A DNA stretch of 38,903 bases. Origin: an uncultured Neomegalonema sp. GTDB lineage: Bacteria; Pseudomonadota; Alphaproteobacteria; Rhodobacterales; Rhodobacteraceae. Below are positions 28,501-38,861 of this stretch, piece after piece. The notes under the pieces are model-generated. The model searched no databases and had not been told where the DNA came from. It saw only the letters and a program-made list of their open reading frames with translations. Within the stretch, counting starts at the first letter, position 1. Each line of letters opens with the position of its first letter. The stretch lies in the NCBI GenBank assembly GCA_937928005.1, contig CALFVD010000036.1, forward strand, positions 1-38,903, read 5' to 3'. The position numbers were made by a program, and so were the translations under genes.

Positions 28501-29222
28501 ACGCGACCCTTCGCGTCGGGCAAGGAGGGCAGGGCGCTCGCATCCGCGCTCATTTTTCCGGCAATATCGGGGTGATAGACACCCACTTCCGGGTATTCCA
28601 CCGGATCACCCGCCTCAATCGCCCCGCGCAGCACTTTGCGCTCGCCCTCGGCATAGCGCCCGATTAGGTAGCGGCACATCTCAACAACATTATCTTCGGA
28701 GGCGGCTAGCCAGAACTGCATGGTAATGAAATAGGCCCGCACATCCTGTGCCGAGCCGGGAATGAATTTCAGGATTTTTGGCAATCGCCGCAGCATCGCC
28801 ATCTGATGTGCGCCAGCGGTTTTCTTCTTGTTGCCTGACCCACGCAGCCGCTTGAGCATGGCGATCAGGCCACGCTCCTTCTTGTTCATGTTAAAGCCGC
28901 CCATTTTGGTCAGCTTCACGACATCACCCGCCGCCATACACGCGATCATCGCATCACAGCTATCGCGCCGCGCTTCCAGTGTGGGCAGGATCGGGCGGAT
29001 ATGGTCTTCCATGAACAGCATCGTCGTCAGGATGATGTCCCCGGCCAGCACGGCGGCCTTACATTCCTCCAGCGCCATTGGGTTTGTCGCCCAGTCGCTC
29101 GCCGCATGGATCGACAGCGTTAGCCCCGGCATTTCCGTGCGTAGCCGCGCTTCTGCGCGCTCACATGCGCCCGACAGATGCCTATCGAGCGTGACGATGA
29201 CGACCTTTACGGGCGTCTCCAT
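25566..29222 (-). CDS. bchH: Magnesium chelatase catalytic subunit BchH
   Basis: A 1218-residue protein of the CobN/Mg-chelatase family that binds protoporphyrin IX and inserts magnesium with the ATPase subunits BchI and BchD, which are not in this window. It is the largest gene here and of the expected length. The domain order is usual: an N-terminal VKVVIVTLDRHLSGACERAE, the GRSNGSGDACQGCARG Cys cluster, HFGTHGALEFMPGRQTGLS in the centre and SNVNQLIDSG towards the end. The frame opens at 29258, inside bchB, but the ATG at 29222 has GAGG at a good distance and leaves a 10-base gap. Confidence 0.97.
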   Translation of the reverse strand: METPVKVVIVTLDRHLSGACERAEARLRTEMPGLTLSIHAASDWATNPMALEECKAAVLAGDIILTTMLFMEDHIRPILPTLEARRDSCDAMIACMAAGDVVKLTKMGGFNMNKKERGLIAMLKRLRGSGNKKKTAGAHQMAMLRRLPKILKFIPGSAQDVRAYFITMQFWLAASEDNVVEMCRYLIGRYAEGERKVLRGAIEAGDPVEYPEVGVYHPDIAGKMSADASALPSLPDAKGRVGLVLMRSYLLSGDAGHYDGAIRAMEAAGLDVVPVFATGLDSRPALDAFLMKDGRATVDVVVSLTGFSLVGGPAYNDSKAAEDALAAMDVPYLAAHALEFQSIEEWGASTRGLSPIEATMMVAIPEIDGASGPMVFGGRSNGSGDACQGCARGCIGAVTARRAMQSCPERAEMLAARVAKLVALRKAKLAERKVGVVLFNFPPNAGATGTAAFLGVFESLFNTLCAMKREGYSVEVPKNVEALRSAVLEGNAAQYGTDANVGATISADDYVRNEPYLAEIEAQWGAAPGRHQTNGRDIFVMGAEFGNVFVGVQPAFGYEGDPMRLLFEGSFAPTHAFTAFYRWMRNDFGANAVLHFGTHGALEFMPGRQTGLSATDWPDRLIGDLPNIYLYAANNPSEGMLAKRRSAATLVSYLTPPVATAGLYKGLVDLKSSIDRWRKTDPAQVEELAGLADLIHAQAVEVDLAAMEDAFGDAEISALSAQILELEYTLIPHGLHVLGEAPSDEERIDTLDAMEEAHGGERLDRDALVRIVGGETVEGGAEAASVALMLAEDHEIPALLHALDGGFIRPAPGGDLLRTPDILPTGRNVHGFDPFRLPSAFAIADGAKQADRLIARHVETGQNLPETVAIVLWGTDNLKNEGAPIAQVLALMGAVPRFDSYGRLAGAELLDLETLGRPRIDVVATLSGIFRDLLPLQSKMLAEAAYLAATADEPLEQNFIRAHALAHMEEHGCDMETAALRVFSNAEGAYGSNVNQLIDSGAWSEEDELADAFSKRKCFAYGRDGKAAQQPGMLASTLGTVDLAYQNLESVELGVTTIDHYFDTLGGIGRAVKKAKGTHAPVYIGDQTRGEGTVRTLAEQVSLETRSRALNPKWYEGMLKHGHEGVRQIESHVTNTMGWSATTDEVAPWVYQQLTQTFVLDEEMRERLADLNPKASVRMANRLIEAHERNYWTPDPATLEALRAAGEALEDRLEGVAA

Positions 29223-29232
29223 GCGAAGCGCC

Positions 29233-32554
<3,322 letters not shown>

Positions 32555-32583
32555 GTATCACTCCCTAGACAGCCGTGACCGTC

Positions 32584-32598
32584 ACGTAAAACTTACGT
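32584..32598. repeat. Inverted repeat in the bchF promoter region
   Basis: ACGTAA (32584-32589) and TTACGT (32593-32598) form a perfect 6-bp inverted repeat around a 3-base centre. Its position falls near the -10 region expected for bchF if the TTGACA at 32614-32619 (minus strand) is the -35 box. It does not fit the PpsR consensus and may bind another regulator. Confidence 0.45.
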
Positions 32599-32613
32599 TC
32601 GTTAAAGGTTGAA

Positions 32614-32647
32614 TGTCAACCAAACTAGACGTAAGGTTTAATTGACA
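32614..32647. promoter_or_regulatory. Composite PpsR operator between bchF and aerR
   Basis: Two imperfect PpsR-type sites overlap here: TGTCAACCAAACTAGACG (32614-32631, TGT-N12-ACG) and CGTAAGGTTTAATTGACA (32630-32647, CGT-N12-ACA). The second differs by one base from the perfect site before bchG. The outer halves TGTCAAccAAAC and GTTTaaTTGACA also form a 10-of-12 inverted repeat over the whole 34 bases. TTGACA boxes face both ways, so repression of both bchF and aerR from one site is likely. TTTAAT at 32637-32642 could be the aerR -10 box. The PpsR/CrtJ consensus TGT-N12-ACA is established knowledge. Confidence 0.75.
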
Positions 32648-32665
32648 ATCAGGAGGTGCTTTGAA

Positions 32666-33637
32666 ATGGCCGATGGCGAAGAGGGCGAAGGGACAGGCAG
32701 GGCTATACCTGCGCCTGCGTCGTCGTCTGTGCGCGATCGTGCCAATGGCTCAAAGGGTCAATCCCGCTGGGATGGCGGGCAAACATCTGCGGCTAGCCGA
32801 CTGGGAGGCACTGTTTTTACACCCTCCACATCGCTCCTTGCGTCGGAAGGCAATCCAGTGCCAATCGACGCCGAATCGGCTAAGGCGTTGCTATCGGTCA
32901 TTGACCGTGAAATTCTACCCGCGCTTGAATATGCCATGCCCGAAATGGAGCGCGAAGCCATAGCAGATCTCGCCGATGAGGATGCCGATGCACTCCTCAC
33001 ACTCCTTCTTAAGCAGGATTACGCGGAAACGGTCGATTTCCTCGAAACCCTGCGCCAGCGGCCCGTCCCTTTGATGGTGCTGTTCACAGATCTGATGGGC
33101 CCGGTGGCGCGCAGGCTGGGACAAATGTGGAAGGATGATGAGTGTAGCTTCGTTGAGGTTACCGTTGGCGTTTCACACCTTCAGCGCCTCGTGCGTGATC
33201 TTAGTCCGCTCTACCAATCTAACATTCCTAAATCATCGATTGGTGGGCGCATCCTTTTAGCGGCAGTCTCTGGCGAACAACATACCTTCGGATTGTCTCT
33301 GCTTAGCGAGGTTTTTCGCCGTGCCGGATGGACTGTGACCGAAGCGCCAAGACACTCTCGCGAGGAATTGCGCACATTGCTGCAAACACAGAATTACGAC
33401 CTCTATGGGTTTTCGCTCAGTTGCGTTGATCTCGTAGAATCATTGAAGGCCGATATTGATCTCGTTCGCAGTACCGAATCTGGTACTGCACGCAAGGTTA
33501 TCGTCGGTGGCCCTGCATTTTCTGAAAACCCCGATATTGTCGATGATTTGTCTGCTGACGGATACGCGCATGACGCAAGTGGCGCTCTTGCCCTTGCGGA
33601 TGGACTAATCGGCGATATGAAAGGGGCTAAATCCTGA
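32666..33637 (+). CDS. aerR: AerR/PpaA, B12-binding antirepressor of PpsR
   Basis: A 323-residue regulator with a cobalamin-binding domain. Residues 1-65 are polar and look unstructured. A helical bundle follows (about 70-185, with RLGQMWKDDECSFVEVTVG containing W155), then the B12-binding fold (about 193-320) with the E-x-H-x-x-G motif EQHTFG, His 206 being the likely cobalt ligand. In Rhodobacter the protein modulates PpsR/CrtJ in response to light and redox through B12. The frame opens at a TTG (32642), but the ATG at 32666 has AGGAGG at a good distance. Genes of this kind always neighbour ppsR, as here (46-base gap). Confidence 0.92.
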   Translation: MADGEEGEGTGRAIPAPASSSVRDRANGSKGQSRWDGGQTSAASRLGGTVFTPSTSLLASEGNPVPIDAESAKALLSVIDREILPALEYAMPEMEREAIADLADEDADALLTLLLKQDYAETVDFLETLRQRPVPLMVLFTDLMGPVARRLGQMWKDDECSFVEVTVGVSHLQRLVRDLSPLYQSNIPKSSIGGRILLAAVSGEQHTFGLSLLSEVFRRAGWTVTEAPRHSREELRTLLQTQNYDLYGFSLSCVDLVESLKADIDLVRSTESGTARKVIVGGPAFSENPDIVDDLSADGYAHDASGALALADGLIGDMKGAKS

Positions 33638-33683
33638 TGAATATGCTTTTTATAAATATTATTACCCGAAGAGGGCGGTCCCT

Positions 33684-35138
33684 ATGACCAATGCTGTTTC
33701 TCCCAACACCGGGCACAGTTTCACGGCACCGGAAAAGATATTCGCGGCGATGGGTGCGAGCGAGGCGGCTCGTCTTGTGGCCTCAGCCTCCGATCTCGCC
33801 CTTGTCATTGATGCCAACGGCATCGTCATTGATGTGAGTGCACGCCCGGATAGCCATTTTACGGGTGTAAAAGAGGATTGGACCGGCAAGCCTTGGATCG
33901 ACACTGTCGCAGCTGATTGCAAGCACAAGGTCGAGGAAATGCTCGCCACCATTGCCAAGGGCGACAACCCTGATCGTCGTGAAATCAATCAGATCGTGCC
34001 TGATGGTGCCATCATCCCGCTCAGTGTCACACTTATATCCTGTGGTCCTGATGGCACGATGATCGCGATTGGCCGTGATCTGCAACATATTGCCTCGCTC
34101 CAGCAAAGTCTCGTTAATGCACAGCTCAATATTGAGCGTGAATATTCGCATCTGCGTCAGGCCGAGATGCGCTATCGCCTACTCTTCCAAGTCGCTTCCG
34201 AAGCGATGTTGGTGGTCGATGCCGAGACAGAGCGCGTAATCGAGGTCAACCCTGCCGCCGAGCACATAATTGGCGAAACCACCAGTCGTCGCGGTACAAC
34301 GCAACTTCTGTTTTCGTTGGTCGATCCCGAAGATGCGGTTGTTCTTCGCGCCTTCCTCGCCAAGACCTCTGCTAGTGGCCAAGCGGGTCAGCAACGGCTG
34401 CGCTTCCTCGCCTCGCCGGAACCGGTAATGATCTCATTGTCGATTTTCCGCGAGAACAACAAACTCTACTACCTCATCCGCTTCTCCGGTGAAGGCGATA
34501 CGGCCCCCGGCCCGTCGGATATTACTGCCCGAGGGGCTATGCTCTCGGTCGTGGCAAAAATACCGGACGCCTTCGTCGTGGTGGATGCCGCCTGTACCAT
34601 CGTTTCGGTCAACCCTGCCTTCCTTAATATCTGCGAGGTCGCGACTGATGCACAGGCTTTGGGCAAGCCGCTCGATACGTTCCTCGGTCGCCCCGGCGTT
34701 GATGTGTCCGTCCTTTTGAAAAACCTCAAGGAACATGGTTCGGTACGTCGTTTCGCCACCATCTGCCGAGGTGGGCTTGGCGGTACGGTCGAGGTTGAGG
34801 TTGCGGCGGTCAGCGCACCTGTTGGAGATCAGATTTGGTACGGCTTCACGATTCGCGAAGCGGGTCGCCATCCCCGTGCGGGTAATGACAACCCCGGTCC
34901 TGCGACGACGGAGGCAGGTGACAACTTCGCCGCCCTCGTGGGCCGTGTCTCGCTTAAGGAGTTGGTTCGCGAATCAACAGACTTAATCGAGAAACGCTGC
35001 ATTGAAGCCGCGCTCAACATTACCGGTGGCAACCGTGCATCCGCCGCAGAAATGCTGGGTCTTAGCCGCCAAAGCCTCTACGTCAAACTGCGTCGCCACG
35101 GAATTGGCGATGATATAGATGGCGATAGCGATATCTGA
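33684..35138 (+). CDS. ppsR: Transcriptional repressor PpsR/CrtJ
   Basis: A 484-residue redox-responsive repressor of photosynthesis genes. It has an N-terminal PAS-like domain (about 25-135), a linker helix (136-160), PAS1 (about 162-270), PAS2 (about 285-392) and a C-terminal Fis-type helix-turn-helix (about 437-472, GNRASAAEMLGLSRQSLYVKLRR). Cys 439 in that DNA-binding domain matches the redox cysteine of PpsR/CrtJ (424/420). There is no cysteine between residues 121 and 303, so the second cysteine described in Rhodobacter (251/249) is missing. The start at 33684 has GAGGG upstream. It is transcribed with aerR. Confidence 0.96.
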   Translation: MTNAVSPNTGHSFTAPEKIFAAMGASEAARLVASASDLALVIDANGIVIDVSARPDSHFTGVKEDWTGKPWIDTVAADCKHKVEEMLATIAKGDNPDRREINQIVPDGAIIPLSVTLISCGPDGTMIAIGRDLQHIASLQQSLVNAQLNIEREYSHLRQAEMRYRLLFQVASEAMLVVDAETERVIEVNPAAEHIIGETTSRRGTTQLLFSLVDPEDAVVLRAFLAKTSASGQAGQQRLRFLASPEPVMISLSIFRENNKLYYLIRFSGEGDTAPGPSDITARGAMLSVVAKIPDAFVVVDAACTIVSVNPAFLNICEVATDAQALGKPLDTFLGRPGVDVSVLLKNLKEHGSVRRFATICRGGLGGTVEVEVAAVSAPVGDQIWYGFTIREAGRHPRAGNDNPGPATTEAGDNFAALVGRVSLKELVRESTDLIEKRCIEAALNITGGNRASAAEMLGLSRQSLYVKLRRHGIGDDIDGDSDI

Positions 35139-35197
35139 CACTGTCATCCGAAAGGGATTGACTGTTCGGTAAAGAATTTCCTTGTTGAAATCGCGAT

Positions 35198-35215
35198 TGT
35201 AAGGTTTAATTGACA
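35198..35215. promoter_or_regulatory. Perfect PpsR site (TGT-N12-ACA) before bchG
   Basis: TGTAAGGTTTAATTGACA matches the PpsR/CrtJ consensus exactly and ends 2 bases before the bchG ATG at 35218. A mirrored half, TGTCAATCAAAC (35223-35234), follows inside codons 2-6 of bchG, mirroring the GTTTAATTGACA half of the first site. TTTAAT (35205-35210) could be a -10 box, with TTGTTG 17 bases upstream as a weak -35. That would start the message at about the ATG, and a leaderless transcript fits the lack of a Shine-Dalgarno sequence. PpsR bound here would cover the promoter. Confidence 0.8.
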
Positions 35216-35217
35216 CC

Positions 35218-36129
35218 ATGGATGTCAATCAAACCTTGCCAAAAGTGGGCCTACCGAGTCCCGTTGCGGTTCTGACACTCTTCAAACCTATTACATGGTT
35301 TCCTCCTGTATGGGCTTTTGGCTGTGGTGTGATCTCTGCTGGCGTGGCCCTTGAAGGGCGCTGGCTCTATGCTATTCTGGGTGGTGTCCTTGCTGGTCCC
35401 CTCGTCTGTGCGATGAGTCAGGCGGCGAACGATTGGTGTGACCGCCATGTGGATGCGATAAACGAACCACATCGCCCTATTCCATCAGGGCGCATCCCCG
35501 GTCGCTGGGGTCTCTACATCGCGATGATCTGGACAATTCTCTCCCTCGCGCTCGCGGCGACCTTGGGTGCATGGGTATTCTGGGCCTGTGTCGTCGCGGT
35601 CGTCTTCGCTTGGGCCTATAGCGTTGAACCTATTCGTCTCAAGCGCAATGGCTGGATCGGGGCGGTGGCCTGCGCCATCTGTTACGAAGGGTTGCCATGG
35701 TTTACCGGTGCCGCTGTAATGACTGGCGCGTTGCCTGATACCCGCATCATTTTTATCGCTGCACTCTACAGTTTCGGTGCCATTGGCATAATGATCCTCA
35801 ATGATTTCAAGTCAGCGGAGGGTGATCGTCGTACGGGCGTTGCCTCGGTCCCCGTCATACTTGGCTTTGAGCAGGCGGCACTCGTTTCCTGCATCTTGAT
35901 GATTGCACCCCAATTCATCGTCATCGTGGCGCTGACGCTTTGGGGGCAGACGATCCATGCGGCGATTATCACCGGCCTCATCGTCGCTCAGGTAATGCTG
36001 GTTCCTAAATTCATGGCCGATCCAGAAGCTCACGCCCCATGGTATAACGGCACTGGCACCCTTCTCTATGTCCTTGGAATGCTCGCCAGCGCCTTCGCAC
36101 TTGGTACGATTACGGGGGCCATCCTATGA
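35218..36129 (+). CDS. bchG: Bacteriochlorophyll synthase BchG
   Basis: A 303-residue UbiA-family prenyltransferase with about eight or nine membrane helices. It esterifies bacteriochlorophyllide a with geranylgeranyl (or phytyl) diphosphate. The first Asp-rich motif, NDWCDRHVDAINEPHRPIPSGR (about residues 72-93), binds the Mg-diphosphate; the second lies at about 200 (NDFKSAEGDRRTGV). No ribosome site precedes the ATG at 35218; a PpsR site occupies that position. It overlaps bch2 by 4 bases (ATGA). Confidence 0.96.
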   Translation: MDVNQTLPKVGLPSPVAVLTLFKPITWFPPVWAFGCGVISAGVALEGRWLYAILGGVLAGPLVCAMSQAANDWCDRHVDAINEPHRPIPSGRIPGRWGLYIAMIWTILSLALAATLGAWVFWACVVAVVFAWAYSVEPIRLKRNGWIGAVACAICYEGLPWFTGAAVMTGALPDTRIIFIAALYSFGAIGIMILNDFKSAEGDRRTGVASVPVILGFEQAALVSCILMIAPQFIVIVALTLWGQTIHAAIITGLIVAQVMLVPKFMADPEAHAPWYNGTGTLLYVLGMLASAFALGTITGAIL

Positions 36130-37436
36130 ATGGCATCGGTTGGCTGACGATCATTCGCCTTGGTCTTGTCAACATGGCCATCGGCTCCTTCGTTATGCTG
36201 GCTACGACTGTGCTTAATCGTGTGATGGTGGTTGAGTTGGCCATGCTTGCCACAATTCCCGCCGGATTAGTTGCGTTGTTGCGCATGGTTCAGGTGACGC
36301 GCGCGCGCTGGGGTTACGACTCGGACCGGGGCGGCACGCGCACGCCTTGGATTATCGGTGGCATGGTCGTCCTGTGCGGTGGTGGCATACTGGCGGCTTT
36401 CGCAACGGCGTTGATGGTGACAATGCCGATTTTCGGTACACTCATCGCCACGCTAGCCTTTGTCCTAATGGGATTAGGCAGTGCCGCCTCAGGCACCTGT
36501 TTTCTTGCGCTTCTAGCCAGCCGCATTACGCCCCGGCGTCGGGCGGCGTCGGCCACCATCGTTTGGATGATGATGATATTCGGCATCATCACTGCTTCGA
36601 TTGTTGTGGGAAAGCTGCTTGATCCCTTCTCTCCAGCGCGGCTGATCTTCGTCACCATGGGTCTTGCCGGGTGCGCATTCGTTGTTACGCTGCTCGGCGT
36701 GCTGGGCGTTGAAAAGCGCACAGAGCCGGTTGAAGCTGCGGATGCCCACGCGGCCCCGCCCGCCAATTTCTGGGGTGGCATGTCCCGCATCTGGGCGGAT
36801 GCCCGCGTTCGCGCCTTCACAATTTTCATTTTTGTCTCGATGCTGGCATTCAGCGCATCAGACCTGATCCTCGAACCCTTTGCAGGGTTGGTCTTTGGCA
36901 TGAGTCCGGGTGAATCGACATTATTGTCGGGCACGCAACACCAAGGCACCTTTCTAGGCATGGCCCTTGTCGGCATCCTTGGCAGCGGGCTGCGTATCGG
37001 ATCGTTGCGGTTCTGGACTGTCACGGGGTGCCTCGGCTCCGCATTGGTATTGACTGCATTAGCCATCGGCGGTTTTGCGGTGGTGGATTGGCCAATCCGT
37101 GCCAATGTCTTTGCGCTGGGCTTTGCCAACGGCATCTTCGCTATCGGTGCCATCGGCACGATGATGGGCCTCGCTAGTGAAGAAGGGGGCAGCACGGGTA
37201 CGCGCATGGGTCTCTTTGGAACGGCGCAGACGATTGCATTTGCTTCGGGCGGGATGGTCGGGGCCATGGCCGTCGATGTCATGCGCGCCTTTGTTGCCTC
37301 GCCCGTCGAGGCTTATGGCATAGTCTTCGCCGCCGAAGCCGCGCTCTTTGTCTTTTCGGCCATCCTTGCATTTGGTCTGCGCGAAGGGCGGAACGAGGCA
37401 CCCGATTTCCACGCCGCTATCATCGCGGGCGAATGA
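36126..37436 (+). CDS. bch2: Bch2/ORF428-type PucC-family membrane protein
   Basis: A 436-residue polytopic protein of the PucC family (about 12 helices), paralogous to LhaA. Landmarks include TTVLNRVMVVELAMLATIPAG near the start, YDSDRGGTRTPWIIGG and ASDLILEPFAGLVFGMSPGEST. Its place between bchG and bchP is conserved in Rhodobacter (ORF427/428). It is thought to assist pigment handling or antenna assembly, but its exact task is less clear than that of LhaA. Coupled to bchG by overlap; bchP starts 21 bases after its stop. Confidence 0.92.
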   Translation: MNGIGWLTIIRLGLVNMAIGSFVMLATTVLNRVMVVELAMLATIPAGLVALLRMVQVTRARWGYDSDRGGTRTPWIIGGMVVLCGGGILAAFATALMVTMPIFGTLIATLAFVLMGLGSAASGTCFLALLASRITPRRRAASATIVWMMMIFGIITASIVVGKLLDPFSPARLIFVTMGLAGCAFVVTLLGVLGVEKRTEPVEAADAHAAPPANFWGGMSRIWADARVRAFTIFIFVSMLAFSASDLILEPFAGLVFGMSPGESTLLSGTQHQGTFLGMALVGILGSGLRIGSLRFWTVTGCLGSALVLTALAIGGFAVVDWPIRANVFALGFANGIFAIGAIGTMMGLASEEGGSTGTRMGLFGTAQTIAFASGGMVGAMAVDVMRAFVASPVEAYGIVFAAEAALFVFSAILAFGLREGRNEAPDFHAAIIAGE

Positions 37437-37457
37437 CGCATTCTGGGGAGGAATGAC

Positions 37458-38645
37458 ATGACACAAAAATTCGACGCCGTCGTCGTGGGTGGTGGTCCCG
37501 CCGGGGCGCAAGCCGCCGCCGATCTCGCTTCGCAGGGTATCAAGACGCTCATGCTCGACCGGGGCGCGAAGGTCAAACCCTGTGGTGGGGCCGTACCGCC
37601 CAAGCTGATGATTGATTTCGATGTGCCGGATGAGTGGCTGGTCGCCAAGGTGAACAAGGCCCGGATGATTTCGCCCAAAAGCCGCCATGTCGATATTCCG
37701 ATCAATGGCGGTTATGTCGGCATGGTTGACCGCGATGCGTTCGATGAAGCTTTGCGCCAGCGCGCAACCGATGCAGGCGCAACCCGCGTTACCGGCACTT
37801 TCGCCCGGATCGAGCGTCAGCCAGATGGTTCAGCGGTTGTGGTCTATCGCCCAAAAGGCGGCGAGGGGGCCGAGGAACGTGTGGCCGCTGGGTTTATCAT
37901 TGGTGCCGATGGTGCGCGTTCATCTGTCGCCAAATCCGAAGTCCCCGGCGGTGGCGATATCCCTTATGTCATTGCTTACCACGAGATTGTTCGCTCCCCA
38001 AAGGAAGGCGAAAACGGATTCGAGGCAACCCGTTGCGATGTCTATTACGACGGTGGCCTCTCCCCTGATTTCTATGGTTGGGTTTTCCCGCATGGCGATA
38101 CCACCAGCATCGGCATGGGCACCGAAAAACGTGACTTCTCGGTAAAGGACGCGACCTCGCGTCTGCGCGAAGTTGCTGGTCTGCAAGAGGCCGAAACCAT
38201 CCGCCGCGAAGGCGCGCCCATCCCCCTCAAGCCACTAAAAAAATGGGATAATGGCCGCGATGTGGTGCTTGCTGGCGATGCCGCTGGTGTCGTCGCCCCC
38301 GCATCGGGCGAGGGCATCTACTATGCCATGTTAGGGGGGCGCTTTGCCGCCGAGGCCGTCGCCAAGGCCATCGTCACCCAAGACGCTCGCGCCCTCGCCA
38401 CCGCCCGCAAACGCTTCATGCGCCTGCATGGCAATGTCTTCCGTGCACTTGGGATGCTACAACGCTATTGGTATACGAACGACAATCGCCGCGAACGATT
38501 TGTCAAAATCTGCCGCGATGTGGATGTGCAGGAATTGACCTTTGATGCCTATATGAACAAGGAACTGGTCAAGGCCCGCCCCCTTGCCCATATACGTATC
38601 TTCTTTAAGAACATCGCCCATCTGCTCGGCATTGTCCCTGCCTGA
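37458..38645 (+). CDS. bchP: Geranylgeranyl reductase BchP
   Basis: A 395-residue flavoprotein that reduces the geranylgeranyl tail of bacteriochlorophyll stepwise to phytyl. The N-terminal dinucleotide-binding motif DAVVVGGGPAGAQAAADLA (about residues 6-24) and the second FAD motif LAGDAAGVVAPASGEGIYYAM (about 272-292) are present. GGGGAGG lies a few bases before the ATG at 37458. It is the last gene of bchG-bch2-bchP. In many Rhodobacter clusters idi follows here; in this genome AT-rich repeat DNA does. Confidence 0.96.
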   Translation: MTQKFDAVVVGGGPAGAQAAADLASQGIKTLMLDRGAKVKPCGGAVPPKLMIDFDVPDEWLVAKVNKARMISPKSRHVDIPINGGYVGMVDRDAFDEALRQRATDAGATRVTGTFARIERQPDGSAVVVYRPKGGEGAEERVAAGFIIGADGARSSVAKSEVPGGGDIPYVIAYHEIVRSPKEGENGFEATRCDVYYDGGLSPDFYGWVFPHGDTTSIGMGTEKRDFSVKDATSRLREVAGLQEAETIRREGAPIPLKPLKKWDNGRDVVLAGDAAGVVAPASGEGIYYAMLGGRFAAEAVAKAIVTQDARALATARKRFMRLHGNVFRALGMLQRYWYTNDNRRERFVKICRDVDVQELTFDAYMNKELVKARPLAHIRIFFKNIAHLLGIVPA

Positions 38646-38689
38646 CCAAAAACAAAAAGCCCCTGCGCGCTATAGCGATTTGCAATCAC

Positions 38690-38735
38690 CCAGCGCCATA
38701 TTTCACGCCAAGAGTCGCGCGAAATATGGCGCTGG
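38690..38735. repeat. Perfect 15-bp inverted repeat downstream of bchP
   Basis: CCAGCGCCATATTTC (38690-38704) and its exact complement (38721-38735) enclose a 16-base loop, 44 bases after the bchP stop. No T-run follows on either strand, so it is not a typical intrinsic terminator. It might still block exonucleases at the 3' end of the bchGP message, or be the end of a mobile element. Near-identical TTGCAATC words flank it (38680-38687 and 38750-38757). Confidence 0.7.
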
Positions 38736-38764
38736 ATGATTCAGGACAATTGCAATCCGCTTTA

Positions 38765-38850
38765 GTGGATCGACCGAGACATTTGAGTCCCGGTTCTGAA
38801 AAACAGACGTTTGATGTAAGCTACTCAAATGTCGAGATAAGTTGATCCAC
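38765..38850. repeat. Nested inverted repeat, possible mobile-element end or MITE
   Basis: GTGGATC (38765-38771) and GACATTTGAGT (38778-38788) recur as complements at 38844-38850 and 38823-38833. The two pairs are nested around a 34-base core, 86 bases in all. The right-hand spacer is 4 bases longer than the left. A 60-base line here counts 43% G+C, lower than the neighbouring genes. No protein is encoded. The layout resembles a small palindromic element or an insertion-sequence end; I cannot name the family. Confidence 0.55.
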
Positions 38851-38861
38851 CAAACCAAAAT

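Noticed and set aside
36314-37282. 322-residue open frame antisense to bch2
   Set aside because: Low complexity (Pro, Ala, Lys, Met) typical of the antisense of a membrane-protein gene; no ribosome site or homology seen.
38668-38677. Perfect 10-base palindrome CGCTATAGCG after bchP
   Set aside because: Too short to call alone; it lies next to the larger repeats and adds little to that interpretation.
38690-38735. The 15-bp stem after bchP as an intrinsic terminator
   Set aside because: No T-run follows on either strand, so it is listed as a repeat instead.
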